Source: an uncultured Bacteroidales bacterium (GTDB lineage: Bacteria > Bacteroidota > Bacteroidia > Bacteroidales > P3). Taken from it: 64,000 bases of DNA. Location of the stretch: assembly GCA_947165255.1 (NCBI GenBank), contig CAMUZR010000002.1, positions 62,001-126,000 on the forward strand, read 5' to 3'. Below, one piece after another: positions 1 to 10,600 of the stretch (position 1 is its first letter; every line of letters begins with the position of its first letter). The translations under genes and the position numbers were made by a program. The notes under the pieces are model-generated. The model was not told the origin of the DNA. It ran no database searches and saw nothing but the letters and a program-made list of their open reading frames with translations.

Positions 1-3000
1 AAGTGATGGTGTCGAAGGTGCCGTGGCCGTGGGCGAAACCACGCTCGCCGTATTCCACGACGATGCCTTGGGTGCCTTGGCTGGTCCAGGTTACGGTGAT
101 AGAATTTTGGGTGATTTCGGTGATGCTCAGGTCGGACGTGACGCACTTTTCGATGCATAGGTCGTCGACGTAACACTCGCACCCGTTGCCGTCGGCCGAA
201 AGAAGTTTTAATGCAATAATGTGGTCGTTGCCTGAGTAGGAACTGAGCGACAGTGAATGGTGTTCCCATACGGAGGAGGTGCCTGCAAGGGTGTCCACGC
301 CCACGAAACTGTTGGTGTCAAGAATGTCTGACATAACGCCGACCACAAGTCGGGCAGAAGAGGTGTTTCCAGAAAAGTAGGTCCAGAAGTTGGCATAGAG
401 GCCGCTAACGGCGCTGCATTCGCTGGTGGGATTAATGGTGGGCATGGCAGCGAGGCTGAAAAGGGAGTCGGCGGCAGTGAAAAGCAGGGAGTTGTCCTCG
501 CTGTGGCGAATGTTGGAAGCGGTGCGGGGATAGTCGGTGCCGATGGTGGAGAGCCTGCGCCAGTTATTGGGGAAACTGCTTGAAGACAGGCCGTCAAAGC
601 TGGAACAGAAGGGAATGTCAACCCAGGTATGGAGGGTCTCTTCGCGAAGGGTCTCGTAGTTGCAGTTGTCAGGGGTGCTGTCGCATTGCGGCCAGAGGTT
701 GATGACAAACTGGGTGGCTTCGGTGAGGCCGTCGATATGGATGGGCGAGGAGGTGTAGAATGCGGGTGTGCCACCGCCAGGGGAGTAGGTCATCCATACG
801 CCCTCGGTAGTTGGGGTGGCATGCCACACGACGTCGACACCGTCCTGTCCTAGCCCGCTCAGACTGCAGCTAGTGATGGCACAACTGCGCAGTGTGAGGT
901 CGTCAATATAGGCCCAGCCACTGCTGCAGCCTGTGGCGCGATAGCGGAAAGCAATGTAGCGGCCGCTACCCGAGTAGGAGGCAAGCGAGCGCTTGACACG
1001 CGCCCAGCCACCGCTGGTATGGATGGTGTGGAGGCGGGTGAACGTGTTCGTGTCGCGCGGATTAGTCATGATGCCCACCTCAAGCTGGGCGTTAGGGTTC
1101 TCGTTATAGAAATAGAAATCAATCTGTGTGGAAGATATGTCGTCGGAGAGCATAGGCATGACCGCCATGGAAGTCTGGTCGTCCCAGCCGTTGCAGTAAT
1201 AAGAATAGAATTGCAGCGACTTGGAGGCAGAGCGGCAGCGTTCGGAACTGATTTTGGGATATTGGTCGCCATAGGGACGCACCCAGTCGGCGGGCATACG
1301 GTCTGCTGTCTCGCTGTCGAAATTGTTGCAGAAGGGGGTGAGCAACGGTTCGTCGAGGGTGTGGACGTTGATATGCTCCTGCTGGCATTCGTTGCTATCC
1401 TGGCACGAGGACCATACATAGAACTGGTAGTCAGTGCTGTTGGTCAGGCCTGTGATGGTAACGGAAGTGTCAAAAGTGTGGAGCACGGTGCCCGTCCCTA
1501 GGGAAAAACCTGTATGGCCGTATTCAACGGTGTAGCGTGTGGCGGAAGAGTGGGTGCCGTATTGCCGCCAGCTGAGGCGGGCACTCTGCTCGGTAATATC
1601 GGTGGCACGGAGGTCACCGGGCTTGCAAAGGCTGAAACCCAAATCGTCGAGGTAAGAATAGTAGCAGCCGTCGAGCGAGGTGTAGCGGAAGGCAATGTGT
1701 CTGGCCGAGCCGGAGTAGGAGGAGAGGTCCACCGTATAGCGCTGCCAGTGGCCGGTAGGCCGGATGGTTCTTATGGGCACGAAGGTAGAAGAGTCGTAGG
1801 GAAGGGTCATAACCCCTACTGTGAGCAGCGCACGGTTGCGCACGTCGTTACTAGAGCATCGCAACGAGAAAGAGAGCACCCCGCCTGCAACCGTGCTATC
1901 GGCTGCCGGCATTATGATGAAATTGCCATCGCCGCTTCCGGAACAGGTGTAGAATTCGATAGAGCGGCTGGGGGAGGTGTAATAGGAAGCGTCGCCGTTG
2001 TCGAATACTGTCGGGCGCCCCTCATAGCTTTTCAGCCGGGTCCAAAAATTGGGCGTCTGATTGGCAGCCATCCAGCTGAAGTCCTCGCAATATCCGGGCA
2101 CAATGCTGTCGGTGCGGGTGGTGAAATAGTAGGTCTGGTTGCTGCAGCTGTTCTCGCTACCCGAGCAGTGCGGACGCAGCTGGTAGGCGTAAGTCGTACC
2201 CGCTGCAAGGCCGGTGAGGTGCAGTGGCGGCACGGCGTTTGTAATCAACACGGGCGTACCGCCGGTAGTAGTGTTGCTATACTCCACATCCACACTATCC
2301 ACGGTGCCCGCGTCGCTCCAGGTCAGCCATGCGTCGTGGTTGGTGACGCTGTAGAGGCGTATATTGCTCAGGTCGCACCGGCTCAGTGTAATGTCGTCGA
2401 TATAAACGTTTCCGTCATAGCAGGAAGAGAGGGTGACGCACCAGAAGGCAATGTGCCGCCCCGTGCCGGCATACGAAGAGAGGTCTACCGTGTGGCGCTG
2501 CCACGAGTCGGACCAGTTGTAGTCGATAGTAGCAATGGTGTCGAAGGTAGCAGGATTGGTGGGGTCGGTGATCACACCAACCAGCAGACGATTGCGGTTA
2601 TAGTAATTATAGCCGCGGGTGTAGAAAGTAAGGGTGAGCCCCGTCAGGTCGCTCTCTTCAAGGTAGGGCATAACCGCCATGCTGCTCTGAAAGTCGCCGC
2701 CGCAGTTATAAGACTTCAGATATAGTGAACGGTTGCCCGTGCGGGCAATGCTTTCCACCCTCGGGCGGCTGTCGTAGGTGCGTGGACGAGCCCAACCCCG
2801 GGGGAACCCGTTGTTGCTCACGTCCTCAAAACCGTAGCAGTAGGTGGCCACGGTGGGGAATTCCAAGGTGGTAAAGGTCGAAGTGGTGTAATTGCACGTC
2901 ACGTCCGTCTCGCTGCAGAGGGCGGTGATGAAACAGTCGTATTGGGTGTTAGGCTGGAGGGTGTCGACAGTGTAGCGGAACGTATTGGCGTCGACGGTAT

Positions 3001-5860
3001 CCTTAGTGCCGTTGCCGCGGGTGAAACCGTGAGGACCCCACTCTAGATATGCCCCGTTATAGGCGCGGCCGCTTGGTTGCCAGGTGAAGGTGGCGCCGTG
3101 CGAGGTGATGCTGCTTACCGTTCGGTGCGAGGTTCCCGCTTCGCTCACGATAATGTCGTCAATATAGCATATATAGTCGCAGCCGTTACAATTCTCGAAG
3201 AACCAGCGGAAAGCAATGTAGCGCCCCATTCCGTGATAGGTCGAGAGGTCCACCACGTTCGACTCCCAGCTATTGTATTTAGGCGTAATGGTTCCCACCG
3301 GCACAAACGAATCCTCGTCGTTGGGGTCGGTCATCACGCCTACCTGCAAATGCCTAGTGTTATTGTAGTTACAATTGGCAAAGAAAGCAATGGAAAGATT
3401 AGTCAGGCTGTCGGTGTCCAGCAGCGGAAGGGCAAACATGGCGTGGTTCCGCCCTAGGCCGCCGTTGGCTTGCAGCCCCACCGCGCCCGTGCCCGTGTGG
3501 GCACCGCGCGAGTTCCAAACACAGGGTTCCGAACCGTATGCTCTGGTTCTGATCCATCCTGCCGGAAGGCTCCCTTCGGCCAACCCTTCGAAATCCAGGC
3601 AGTAGGGCAGCACAATGTCCTGCTCGAGCGTGTGGGCGGTGAGCACAGAGGCAGCGCAGTGCTGCACCATCGTGTCGCACAGACCGTAAACCACAAACTG
3701 ATAGCTGCTGTCGGCCGTCAGTCCGCGGACCACAATACGCTGCATTCCGCCAACGGTCTCCACCTCGCTGCCCCTCACGGGAATAGCCAGCCGGGTGCCG
3801 CTGCCCTCGGCAAAGCCCGCTCCGCCATACTCCACCACCATCGTGTCGCCGTGGAAAGACGTTCCCACCGTGTCCCAGCGTATCTCAACCGAGTGCGACG
3901 CAATGTTAGTGACGTGTATGCCCGAAGGTATGCAGGTTGCCAACTGCAGGTCGTCTATATACATCGAGTTGTACCCCGTGGTCGGGTCCGAAGCCCTCAG
4001 GGCAATATATCCGCTACGGACCGGCGCCCCGGCCAGCGACACCTGCTTATACTGCCAACGTCCGCTGGCCGTGCAGTACACCGTGTCCACGGGCACAAAA
4101 CTCCCGTCCCATTCGGGATATTCCATCACACCCACCTCTATGCGGCCCGAGCTGTAGCCGTCGGAGTAAAGGTAGAACGACAAGTTCAAGTGCTGCAAAT
4201 CCACCGTGTCCATCAGGGGCAACACACTGATGGGCCTCGTGGCCATGCCGTTCGGCCTCATGCGCAGCGAGCGGCTGCCGCTGTGGCGGTAGTTCGTCGA
4301 CAGGCAGGGAGTGCCGTCGTACATGACGGCCCGCAGCCAATGGTAGGGCATTGCCGAGGCTGCCTCAAAATCCTCGCATCGGTTCAGCGTATTGTCCGGA
4401 GCGGGCAGCGTAGTCCAACTCACCGTATGCACCTCGTCGTTGGCGCCGTTGCAGTAGGGCAGCACCCTCACCTGGTACGTCGCTCCGGGCAAAAGCCCCG
4501 TCAGGCGGTAGGACGATGTCACGTCCGTCACCGTCACCCCCGTGCCGGGCTCAAACCCCTCCAGGCCGTACTCAATGTCCACTCTGGGATGGCCGATGGT
4601 GTCGAAGTACAGCCACATACTATTGGAAGTGCGGCTGTAGAGCCGTTCGTGCCATGTGCCGCAAGGAATCAGCGCCACGTCGTCGATAAAGATAAACCTT
4701 CCGTCGCCGCCCTGCAGGCTGCGTTGCATTCTGAAGGCCACATACTTGCCGCTGCCCACGTAGGAAGCCAAGTCCACCACCTTCTCCTCCCAAGTGTTCA
4801 CGCTTGCAATGGTGACGGTGTCCACCGGGGTAAAGTTGTTATTGCTCCGCATCGTGCTGTCGCACACACCCACAATGAGGTAGGAGCCGCCGTATGCGGC
4901 CCGCATCCTAAACCGAACCGACATTGTAGAAATGTCGGCCACCGCCATCCTAGGGCCGATGACCATAGCGTAGTGGTTGCCGTCGGAGTTGCTGCCGCAA
5001 TACATGCGCAGCGAACCGGGGAAACTGCTATAGGGGCTGCCCACAATCTGAGGCTCGTTCAGCGTGTCGTCGTAGTTCAGCAGCTTGGTCCAGCAGGTTG
5101 GCAGTATGTTGTAGCCAACGCCGTATTCGTCAAAACTCTCCTGCATCGGGGGAACCATCGAGCCGCAGGCCGTGCGGAAAGCAATGCTGTCCTTGCAGCA
5201 GGCGCCCAAACTGTCGGCCACGCTGCTGACGGCCAAACCGTACAGGGTGTTGGGCGAAAGCCCTGTGAGCGAATAGCTGTTAGTGCTAACGGTGGTAGTG
5301 CTGCCACCATGGCGTAGCAAGAAAGGCCCGTTGGGGTTATCCGCATTCCAGCTCACCAGTGCCGAAGTGGTGGTAATGTTACTGACCGAAAGGTCGGTAG
5401 GCCCGTTGGTGCAGTTCGTCCCCATTCCCCAGCAGTTGTAGCTGAGCGCAAAGCCCGTCCCAGTCACCGACCCGTCGGAAGTGAACTGTACCGTCAGGTA
5501 GCCGGTCGTAGAGTGGGTGTTGATATAACCGTCGCCGCCGGCCTGGTTCACCAGCAGGGTGCCCGTGGTGCCGTTGCCGTCGTAGACCGATATTTTGTCG
5601 CAGCAACTCTCCGTGCTGTAGTTTCCATACAGAAAGATGTTGACTCCCGGCTGAACGCTTATGGTAACCGTACCGCTAAAGGAGTTGTTGTAGCTGCCGC
5701 TGGGGCCTCCGTCGTCGTAAATGGTGCCAAGGGGATATTGGCAGCCGTCTATGTTGAGGTTCTGGCCGTTGGCCATGCTGATGGTGTTCTGTGCATGGGC
5801 TGAAAAGGCAGACGAAAGAAACAGCAAAGCCAGCAGCAAGCGGCGGAGTGGGGCTTTCAT
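1..5860 (-). CDS. Giant secreted multidomain repeat protein (CUB-like, Fn3 and choice-of-anchor J/MAM-like units), 3' end outside the window
   Basis: One open frame runs from the ATG at 5858-5860 to the left edge, about 1953 codons without a stop at the points checked. Residues 1-24 are a signal peptide ending AHAQ. A CUB-like domain follows (to about 165) with paired cysteines (ESCCDK), then a fibronectin III domain and repeated units of about 245-265 residues. Each unit has an Fn3-like stretch with YGxxGF motifs and a jelly-roll (choice-of-anchor J/cleaved-adhesin) domain ending in a Y/F-I/L-DD-hydrophobic motif. Seven such motifs lie near 161, 896, 1643, 2390, 3152, 3950 and 4680, all in the same frame. 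Such proteins in this phylum are surface adhesins or secreted enzymes exported by type IX secretion; the C-terminal signal that would prove this is off the window. Long open frames on the opposite strand are shadows of this gene. Confidence 0.85.
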   Translation of the reverse strand, partial: MKAPLRRLLLALLFLSSAFSAHAQNTISMANGQNLNIDGCQYPLGTIYDDGGPSGSYNNSFSGTVTISVQPGVNIFLYGNYSTESCCDKISVYDGNGTTGTLLVNQAGGDGYINTHSTTGYLTVQFTSDGSVTGTGFALSYNCWGMGTNCTNGPTDLSVSNITTTSALVSWNADNPNGPFLLRHGGSTTTVSTNSYSLTGLSPNTLYGLAVSSVADSLGACCKDSIAFRTACGSMVPPMQESFDEYGVGYNILPTCWTKLLNYDDTLNEPQIVGSPYSSFPGSLRMYCGSNSDGNHYAMVIGPRMAVADISTMSVRFRMRAAYGGSYLIVGVCDSTMRSNNNFTPVDTVTIASVNTWEEKVVDLASYVGSGKYVAFRMQRSLQGGDGRFIFIDDVALIPCGTWHERLYSRTSNSMWLYFDTIGHPRVDIEYGLEGFEPGTGVTVTDVTSSYRLTGLLPGATYQVRVLPYCNGANDEVHTVSWTTLPAPDNTLNRCEDFEAASAMPYHWLRAVMYDGTPCLSTNYRHSGSRSLRMRPNGMATRPISVLPLMDTVDLQHLNLSFYLYSDGYSSGRIEVGVMEYPEWDGSFVPVDTVYCTASGRWQYKQVSLAGAPVRSGYIALRASDPTTGYNSMYIDDLQLATCIPSGIHVTNIASHSVEIRWDTVGTSFHGDTMVVEYGGAGFAEGSGTRLAIPVRGSEVETVGGMQRIVVRGLTADSSYQFVVYGLCDTMVQHCAASVLTAHTLEQDIVLPYCLDFEGLAEGSLPAGWIRTRAYGSEPCVWNSRGAHTGTGAVGLQANGGLGRNHAMFALPLLDTDSLTNLSIAFFANCNYNNTRHLQVGVMTDPNDEDSFVPVGTITPKYNSWESNVVDLSTYHGMGRYIAFRWFFENCNGCDYICYIDDIIVSEAGTSHRTVSSITSHGATFTWQPSGRAYNGAYLEWGPHGFTRGNGTKDTVDANTFRYTVDTLQPNTQYDCFITALCSETDVTCNYTTSTFTTLEFPTVATYCYGFEDVSNNGFPRGWARPRTYDSRPRVESIARTGNRSLYLKSYNCGGDFQSSMAVMPYLEESDLTGLTLTFYTRGYNYYNRNRLLVGVITDPTNPATFDTIATIDYNWSDSWQRHTVDLSSYAGTGRHIAFWCVTLSSCYDGNVYIDDITLSRCDLSNIRLYSVTNHDAWLTWSDAGTVDSVDVEYSNTTTGGTPVLITNAVPPLHLTGLAAGTTYAYQLRPHCSGSENSCSNQTYYFTTRTDSIVPGYCEDFSWMAANQTPNFWTRLKSYEGRPTVFDNGDASYYTSPSRSIEFYTCSGSGDGNFIIMPAADSTVAGGVLSFSLRCSSNDVRNRALLTVGVMTLPYDSSTFVPIRTIRPTGHWQRYTVDLSSYSGSARHIAFRYTSLDGCYYSYLDDLGFSLCKPGDLRATDITEQSARLSWRQYGTHSSATRYTVEYGHTGFSLGTGTVLHTFDTSVTITGLTNSTDYQFYVWSSCQDSNECQQEHINVHTLDEPLLTPFCNNFDSETADRMPADWVRPYGDQYPKISSERCRSASKSLQFYSYYCNGWDDQTSMAVMPMLSDDISSTQIDFYFYNENPNAQLEVGIMTNPRDTNTFTRLHTIHTSGGWARVKRSLASYSGSGRYIAFRYRATGCSSGWAYIDDLTLRSCAITSCSLSGLGQDGVDVVWHATPTTEGVWMTYSPGGGTPAFYTSSPIHIDGLTEATQFVINLWPQCDSTPDNCNYETLREETLHTWVDIPFCSSFDGLSSSSFPNNWRRLSTIGTDYPRTASNIRHSEDNSLLFTAADSLFSLAAMPTINPTSECSAVSGLYANFWTYFSGNTSSARLVVGVMSDILDTNSFVGVDTLAGTSSVWEHHSLSLSSYSGNDHIIALKLLSADGNGCECYVDDLCIEKCVTSDLSITEITQNSITVTWTSQGTQGIVVEYGERGFAHGHGTFDTIT

Positions 5861-5965
5861 GGGGTAAAAATATTTAAATAATAAATAAATTAATAATCTT
5901 AATTGTGTGAAAATAAATCTATTATTACCGAATAGCACTACTGGTAATAACTTAAATTATTTTTG

Positions 5966-5973
5966 CAAAAGTA
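5966..5973 (-). promoter_or_regulatory. -7 promoter element (TACTTTTG) of the giant repeat protein
   Basis: On the minus strand the octamer fits the Bacteroidota consensus TAnnTTTG and lies about 105 bases before the start codon at 5860. The AT-rich leader between holds no other gene. The -33 element is poorly conserved. Confidence 0.55.
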
Positions 5974-6125
5974 CTAAATAAAGTTGAATTGGAGAAAAAT
6001 ATCAACACCTTTCTGTTAGTTAAGTTCGCCCTTCAGTCGCCAAATCCAGTTGTGGCAGCCCAGGCAGCCTGCTTCGGCACCGAGTGCGAACCCCCTTATG
6101 CCTGTACTGAAGCGCCGCTTGTTCC

Positions 6126-6158
6126 TCTATGGTTCGTCTATTGTTGGTCTATCGATGT
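6126..6158. repeat. Three tandem 11-bp units, consensus TCTATnGnTnn
   Basis: Units are TCTATGGTTCG, TCTATTGTTGG and TCTATCGATGT, directly abutting. The same pentamer with the same 11-bp period occurs at 18400-18432 and 61927-61948, also between genes. The rest of 5861-6390 holds only the promoter at 5966, the terminator at 6311, and no gene I can support. Confidence 0.6.
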
Positions 6159-6304
6159 TTGTTTAGCTGCATCAAAGAACTGCAGGACCAAGGCGGCTCA
6201 AAGGGTGGGAGTGGGGTGCGAATTGTCGGGGGGCAGGGCTTATTGGTAGGATGGGGGCATTGGGGGGAAGAAGGGAAGGGTTTGGGGGCGGCGGGCGGGG
6301 GGAT

Positions 6305-6349
6305 GAGAAAAGGCAGGCTCCTTGCGGTTGGGTTGCAAGGAGCCTGCCT
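6305..6349 (-). terminator. Rho-independent terminator of the metal-efflux operon
   Basis: A perfect 15-bp stem (6311-6325 with 6335-6349) and a 9-base loop lie 42 bases beyond the stop codon of the outer-membrane channel gene. It is followed on the minus strand by a short T run. Confidence 0.85.
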
Positions 6350-6390
6350 GGGGTTGGATGTGGACCTGCTTTCAGGCCTGATGGGGGTTG

Positions 6391-7641
6391 CTACAGTTCG
6401 TTGAAGGGGAGGCCGGAGGCGCGCCTGAGCGAAATCCAGGCGGTTGTGCAGTCGTGGAGCGAGGTGGCGTAGGCCTGCTGTATTTCGTTGTAGGTGTGCT
6501 GTGCGGTGATGACTTCGAGGAGGGAGGTTTCGCCGTGGCGGTAGGCGTAGATTTTGCCTTCGAGCACTTGGCGGGCTTCTTCCAGGAGGTGGCTGTCGTA
6601 GTCGGCCACGCGTTGGCGGGCGGTTTCGTAGTTGTTGAAGGCTTGTAGGACTTCCATTTTGATGGAGGCGCGGATGTAGTCGGCTTCCAACTGGGCCTGC
6701 TGGGCGCGCACTTGGGTGGCGCGCACTTCGCCGCGGTTGAAGTTGGAAACGGGCAGTGGGATGGAGAGGCCGACGCTGTAGCCGACGAATTCGGGGGCGG
6801 GGGCTTCCTCGTTGCGCACACGGGTGTTGTATTCGGCTCCGAGGGAGAGGTCGATGTCGGGCATGCGCTCGCGGCGGACGGAGAGGACTTCGCTTTGGGC
6901 GGCTTCGGCCATGCGGAGGGCGGCGGCGAGGTCCTGTCGCCACACGACGGCGCTGTCGAGGAGCAGCTGCAGGGGGTATTGCTGCAGGGGGCTGCGCAGG
7001 GTTCCGGCTACTTCGAGGGTGCCTTGGACGGGGTTGCCCATGTAGAGGTCGAGGAGTGAGAGGGCGTTGCGGTAGTCGGCCAGCTGCGAGCGGTAGTCCT
7101 GCAGGGCCAGGGTGGCTTCGAGGCGGCTTTGCAGCACGTCGAGGGGCGAGATGTCGCCCGAGGCGGCGCGGAGGCTGTCGCTTTCGTAAAGGGACTGCAT
7201 GTGCTGCCACGCCTCGCGGCCGACGGTGGCCAGGTCGCGCGCCAGGAGGGCGTCGGCAAAGGCTTCGGCGGCATTGGCATAGAGCTCCAGGGTGAAGTCG
7301 TCGAGGGTGGCCTGGGCGGCTTCAAGGGTGTGCAGGGCTACCTGCTTGCGGGCGTGGCGCTTGCCCAGCGAGAAGGACTTGCTGAGTTCGACGCCCATGG
7401 ATTGGCCCATCATGATGTCCCAGTCGCTGTTGTTGCTGTAGCCGGCGGAGAGGACGGGGTCGGAGAATTTGCGGGCGGCTATGAGGTCCTGCTGGGCGGC
7501 CTGGAGGTCGAGCTGGGCGGACTTGTAGGTGACGTTGTTGGCCATCACCTGCTGGATGTACTGGGGGTAGGAGAGGCTCTGCGCTTCTGCGGCGGGGAGG
7601 AGCAGAAGGAGGGCGAGTATGAGTGGGATTTGTTTCTTCAT
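6391..7641 (-). CDS. TolC-family outer-membrane efflux channel (CusC/CzcC type)
   Basis: This 416-residue protein has a signal peptide (residues 1-20, cleaving after EAQ) and two long alpha-helical repeats typical of TolC/OEP channels, rich in AQ and heptad leucines. It forms the outer-membrane exit duct of a tripartite efflux system, with the RND pump and adaptor encoded just upstream. Its start is 11 bases beyond the end of the pump gene, so the three genes form one operon that ends at the hairpin at 6311. Specific substrate cannot be read from this subunit. Length is normal for the family. Confidence 0.9.
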   Translation of the reverse strand: MKKQIPLILALLLLLPAAEAQSLSYPQYIQQVMANNVTYKSAQLDLQAAQQDLIAARKFSDPVLSAGYSNNSDWDIMMGQSMGVELSKSFSLGKRHARKQVALHTLEAAQATLDDFTLELYANAAEAFADALLARDLATVGREAWQHMQSLYESDSLRAASGDISPLDVLQSRLEATLALQDYRSQLADYRNALSLLDLYMGNPVQGTLEVAGTLRSPLQQYPLQLLLDSAVVWRQDLAAALRMAEAAQSEVLSVRRERMPDIDLSLGAEYNTRVRNEEAPAPEFVGYSVGLSIPLPVSNFNRGEVRATQVRAQQAQLEADYIRASIKMEVLQAFNNYETARQRVADYDSHLLEEARQVLEGKIYAYRHGETSLLEVITAQHTYNEIQQAYATSLHDCTTAWISLRRASGLPFNEL

Positions 7642-7652
7642 GTTGATGGTTT

Positions 7653-10600
7653 TTATTTCTTTCCTTTCTCTTCGATGCGGCGCTCGACCATGTAGTAGAG
7701 GGTGGGCAGGACGAAGATGGTGATGATGGTGGCGAAGATGAGGCCGTAGACGATGACGGTGGCCAGTGGGCGCTGGACGTCGCTGCCGATGCCGGTGGAG
7801 ATGGAGGCCGGGAAGAGGCCGAGGGCGGCCACGGTGGCCGAGAGGAGGATGGCGCGCAGGCGGTGGGAGGAGCCTTCGACGACGGCGGAACGGAGGTCGG
7901 GCAGGTCGGCCCGCAGGTTGTTGATGTGGGACACCATGATGACGCCGTTTTGTATGGCGACGCCGATGAGGGCGATGAAGCCGACGGCGGAGGATACGTT
8001 GAGGGTCATGCCGCGGACGTAGAGGGCGAGGAGGCCGCCGAAGAGGGCCATGGGTATGATGCTGATGAGGAGGGCGGCGTGGCGCACCTTGCCAAAGGCG
8101 AAGACTAGCAGCAGGAACATGGCGGCCAGGACGAGGGGTAGGACGGTGGCCAGGCGGGTGAAGGCGCGGTTCTGGTTTTCGAACTGGCCGGCCCAGTGGA
8201 GGGTGGTGACTTCGTCGTTGTAGTGTACTTGCTGGGCGATGCGCTTGTCGGCCTCGGCCACGAAGGTGGAGAGGTCGGCGCCGCGGAGGTTGATGCGCAC
8301 AAGGCTGTAGCGGCGGTTGGACTCGCGCATGATGGTGTTGGCGCCCAGCACGGTGCGTATGTCGGCCACGGCCGAGAGGGGCACCTGTATGCCGTCGGGG
8401 GTGGTGAGGGCGAGGGTGCCGATTTTTTCGGGCGTGTCGCGGTAGCGCTCGGCGTAGCGGCAGGTGATGTCGTAGACTTTGCTGCCTTGGTAGATTTCGG
8501 AGATGGCTTTGCCGCCGATGGCCAGCTCGATGAGGTCGGTGACGTCGCTGACGTTGAGGCCGTACTGTGCGATGCGCTCGCGGTCGACAACTATCTGCAG
8601 CTGGGGGGTGGGGGGCTCTTGGTCGACGGCCACGTCGGTGGCGCCTGGGATGTCGGCCACGGTTTTGGCCACTTCTTCAGCCACGCGGCGGCTTTCGACG
8701 AGGTCGTCGCTGTAGATTTTGAGGGCGAGGTCGCTATGGGTGCCGGCCACTTGGTCCATTACCATGTCGATAATGGGCTGGGAGAATCCTGCTTGGTAGC
8801 CGGGCATTTTGGCTATTTCAGCCGACATGGCCTCGACCAGTTCGGCCTTGGTCCGGTGGCTCTTCCAGGTGTTGTAGGGCTTGAGGCCGACGCCTACTTC
8901 GACGTGCGAGAGGGAGAAGCACTCGGCGCCTTCGTCGTCGCGGCCCAGCTGGGTCATGACGTAGGAGGTTTCATCGAAGCTTTTGACCACGCGGCGCAGC
9001 TCTTTGGCCATTTCGTTGGACTTTTCGAGCGAGATGCCCGAGGGGAGCTGCACTTGAATCCAGATGGAGCCTTCGTCGAGAGGGGGCAGGAAGTCTTTGC
9101 CCACGAGGGCGAAGAGGACGCCGGAGCCTACGAGGGTGAAGGAGAGGACGATGATGACCATGCGGCCGTTCTCGACGACGCGGCTGAGGAGGCGGCGGTA
9201 GCCGGCGGTGATTTTCTCGAGCCAGCGGTTGGTGCGTATCTTGCTGGGACGGCGGAAGGCCATGAAGGAGAGTCCGGGGGTGAGGAGCATGGCTACGAGC
9301 AGGGCGCCGATGAGGGCGTAGCCGACGGTGTAGGCCATGGGGGTGAAGAGCTTGCGCTCCATGTGCTGGAAGGCGAAGAGGGGGGTGTAGGCGGTGATGA
9401 TGATGATGGTGGAGAAGAAGGTGGACTTGACCACCTGTGAGGTGCGGAGGCAGACCTGGCGCGTGGTGAGGATGTTGTTGGGGTTTTCCTCGCGGATTTT
9501 GAGGACGGTTTCCATGATGACGATGGCACCGTTGACGAGGATGCCGAAGTCGATGGCGCCGAGGGAGAGGAGGTTGGCGGGGACGTTGGTGAGTTTCATC
9601 AAGATGAAGGCGATGAGGAGTGCCAGGGGGATGGTGATGGCGACAAGGGCGGAGCCTTTGAAGTTGCGCAGGAATATCATGAGGACGACCAGCACGAGGA
9701 GCATGCCCACGAGGAGGGTGTGGGAGACGGTTTTGAGGGTTTCGCCCACAAGGTTGGTGCGGTCCATGAAGGGACGAATCTGCACTCCTTTGGGGAGGAT
9801 TTCGTTGTTGAGCTCGTCGACGGCGGCGTGGATTTCTTCTAGTACCTCGGAGGGGTTGTCGCCACGTAGCATTTGGACGATGCCTTCGACGGCGTCGTCG
9901 TAGTCGCGCTCGTCGTCGCTATAGCCGAGGACGCCTTTGCGCTCGAGGTTGCCGTATTTGAGTTCGCCGAGCTGCTTGAGGAAGACGGGAGAGCCGTTGT
10001 GTGACTTGATGACAATGTTGCCGAGCCCTTGGAGGTCGTCGACGAGGCCGATGCCGCGGATGACGTAGCTGAGGTCGCCCTCCATAAGCATGCTGCCGCC
10101 GGCATTGCGGTTGTTGGCCTCGACTTTTTCGCTGATGTCGGCGAGAGAGACGCCGTATTCGCGCATGAGTTCGGGCGAGAGTTCGATTTGGTACTGTGTG
10201 GTGATGCCGCCGTAGTTGCTGACGTCGGCCACGCCTGAAATTTGGCGTAGGTAGGGGATGATGGTCCACTTGTGGATGTCGGTGAGGTCGCGGAGGCTAT
10301 GGCTGCCGTCGGGGCTTTCGACAATGTAGCGGAAGATTTCGCCGGTGGGTGCGGTGAGGGGATTGAGTTCGGGGGTGGCTTCGTAGGGGAGGTCGAGGCC
10401 GGTGAGGCGCTCGTTGACACGTTGTCGCGCCCAGTAGTCGTCAATGCCGTCGTCGAAGACGAGGATGACGGTGGAGAGGCCGAAGGAGTTTTTGCTGCGC
10501 ATGGTGTTGAGGCCGGGGATGCCGTTGACGGCGCGCTCGACTGGGACGGTGATTTGCTGCTCCATTTCTTCGGCGGCGAGGCCGGGGACTTGGGTGACGA

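Noticed and set aside
1514-5317. Long plus-strand open frames (about 400 and 615 codons) opposite the giant repeat protein
   Set aside because: They lie in codon-for-codon register with the minus-strand gene, which has a signal peptide and recurring domain motifs. The plus-strand translations are low-complexity with no family resemblance.
6149-7210. A 353-codon minus-strand frame rich in Pro and Arg overlapping the channel gene
   Set aside because: Out-of-frame reading of the GC-rich TolC-family gene; composition is unlike any real protein in the window.
8196-9440. A 414-codon plus-strand frame opposite the RND pump, and similar frames opposite the adaptor
   Set aside because: Antisense shadows of well-supported efflux genes, with Gly/Glu/Val-biased composition typical of such artefacts.
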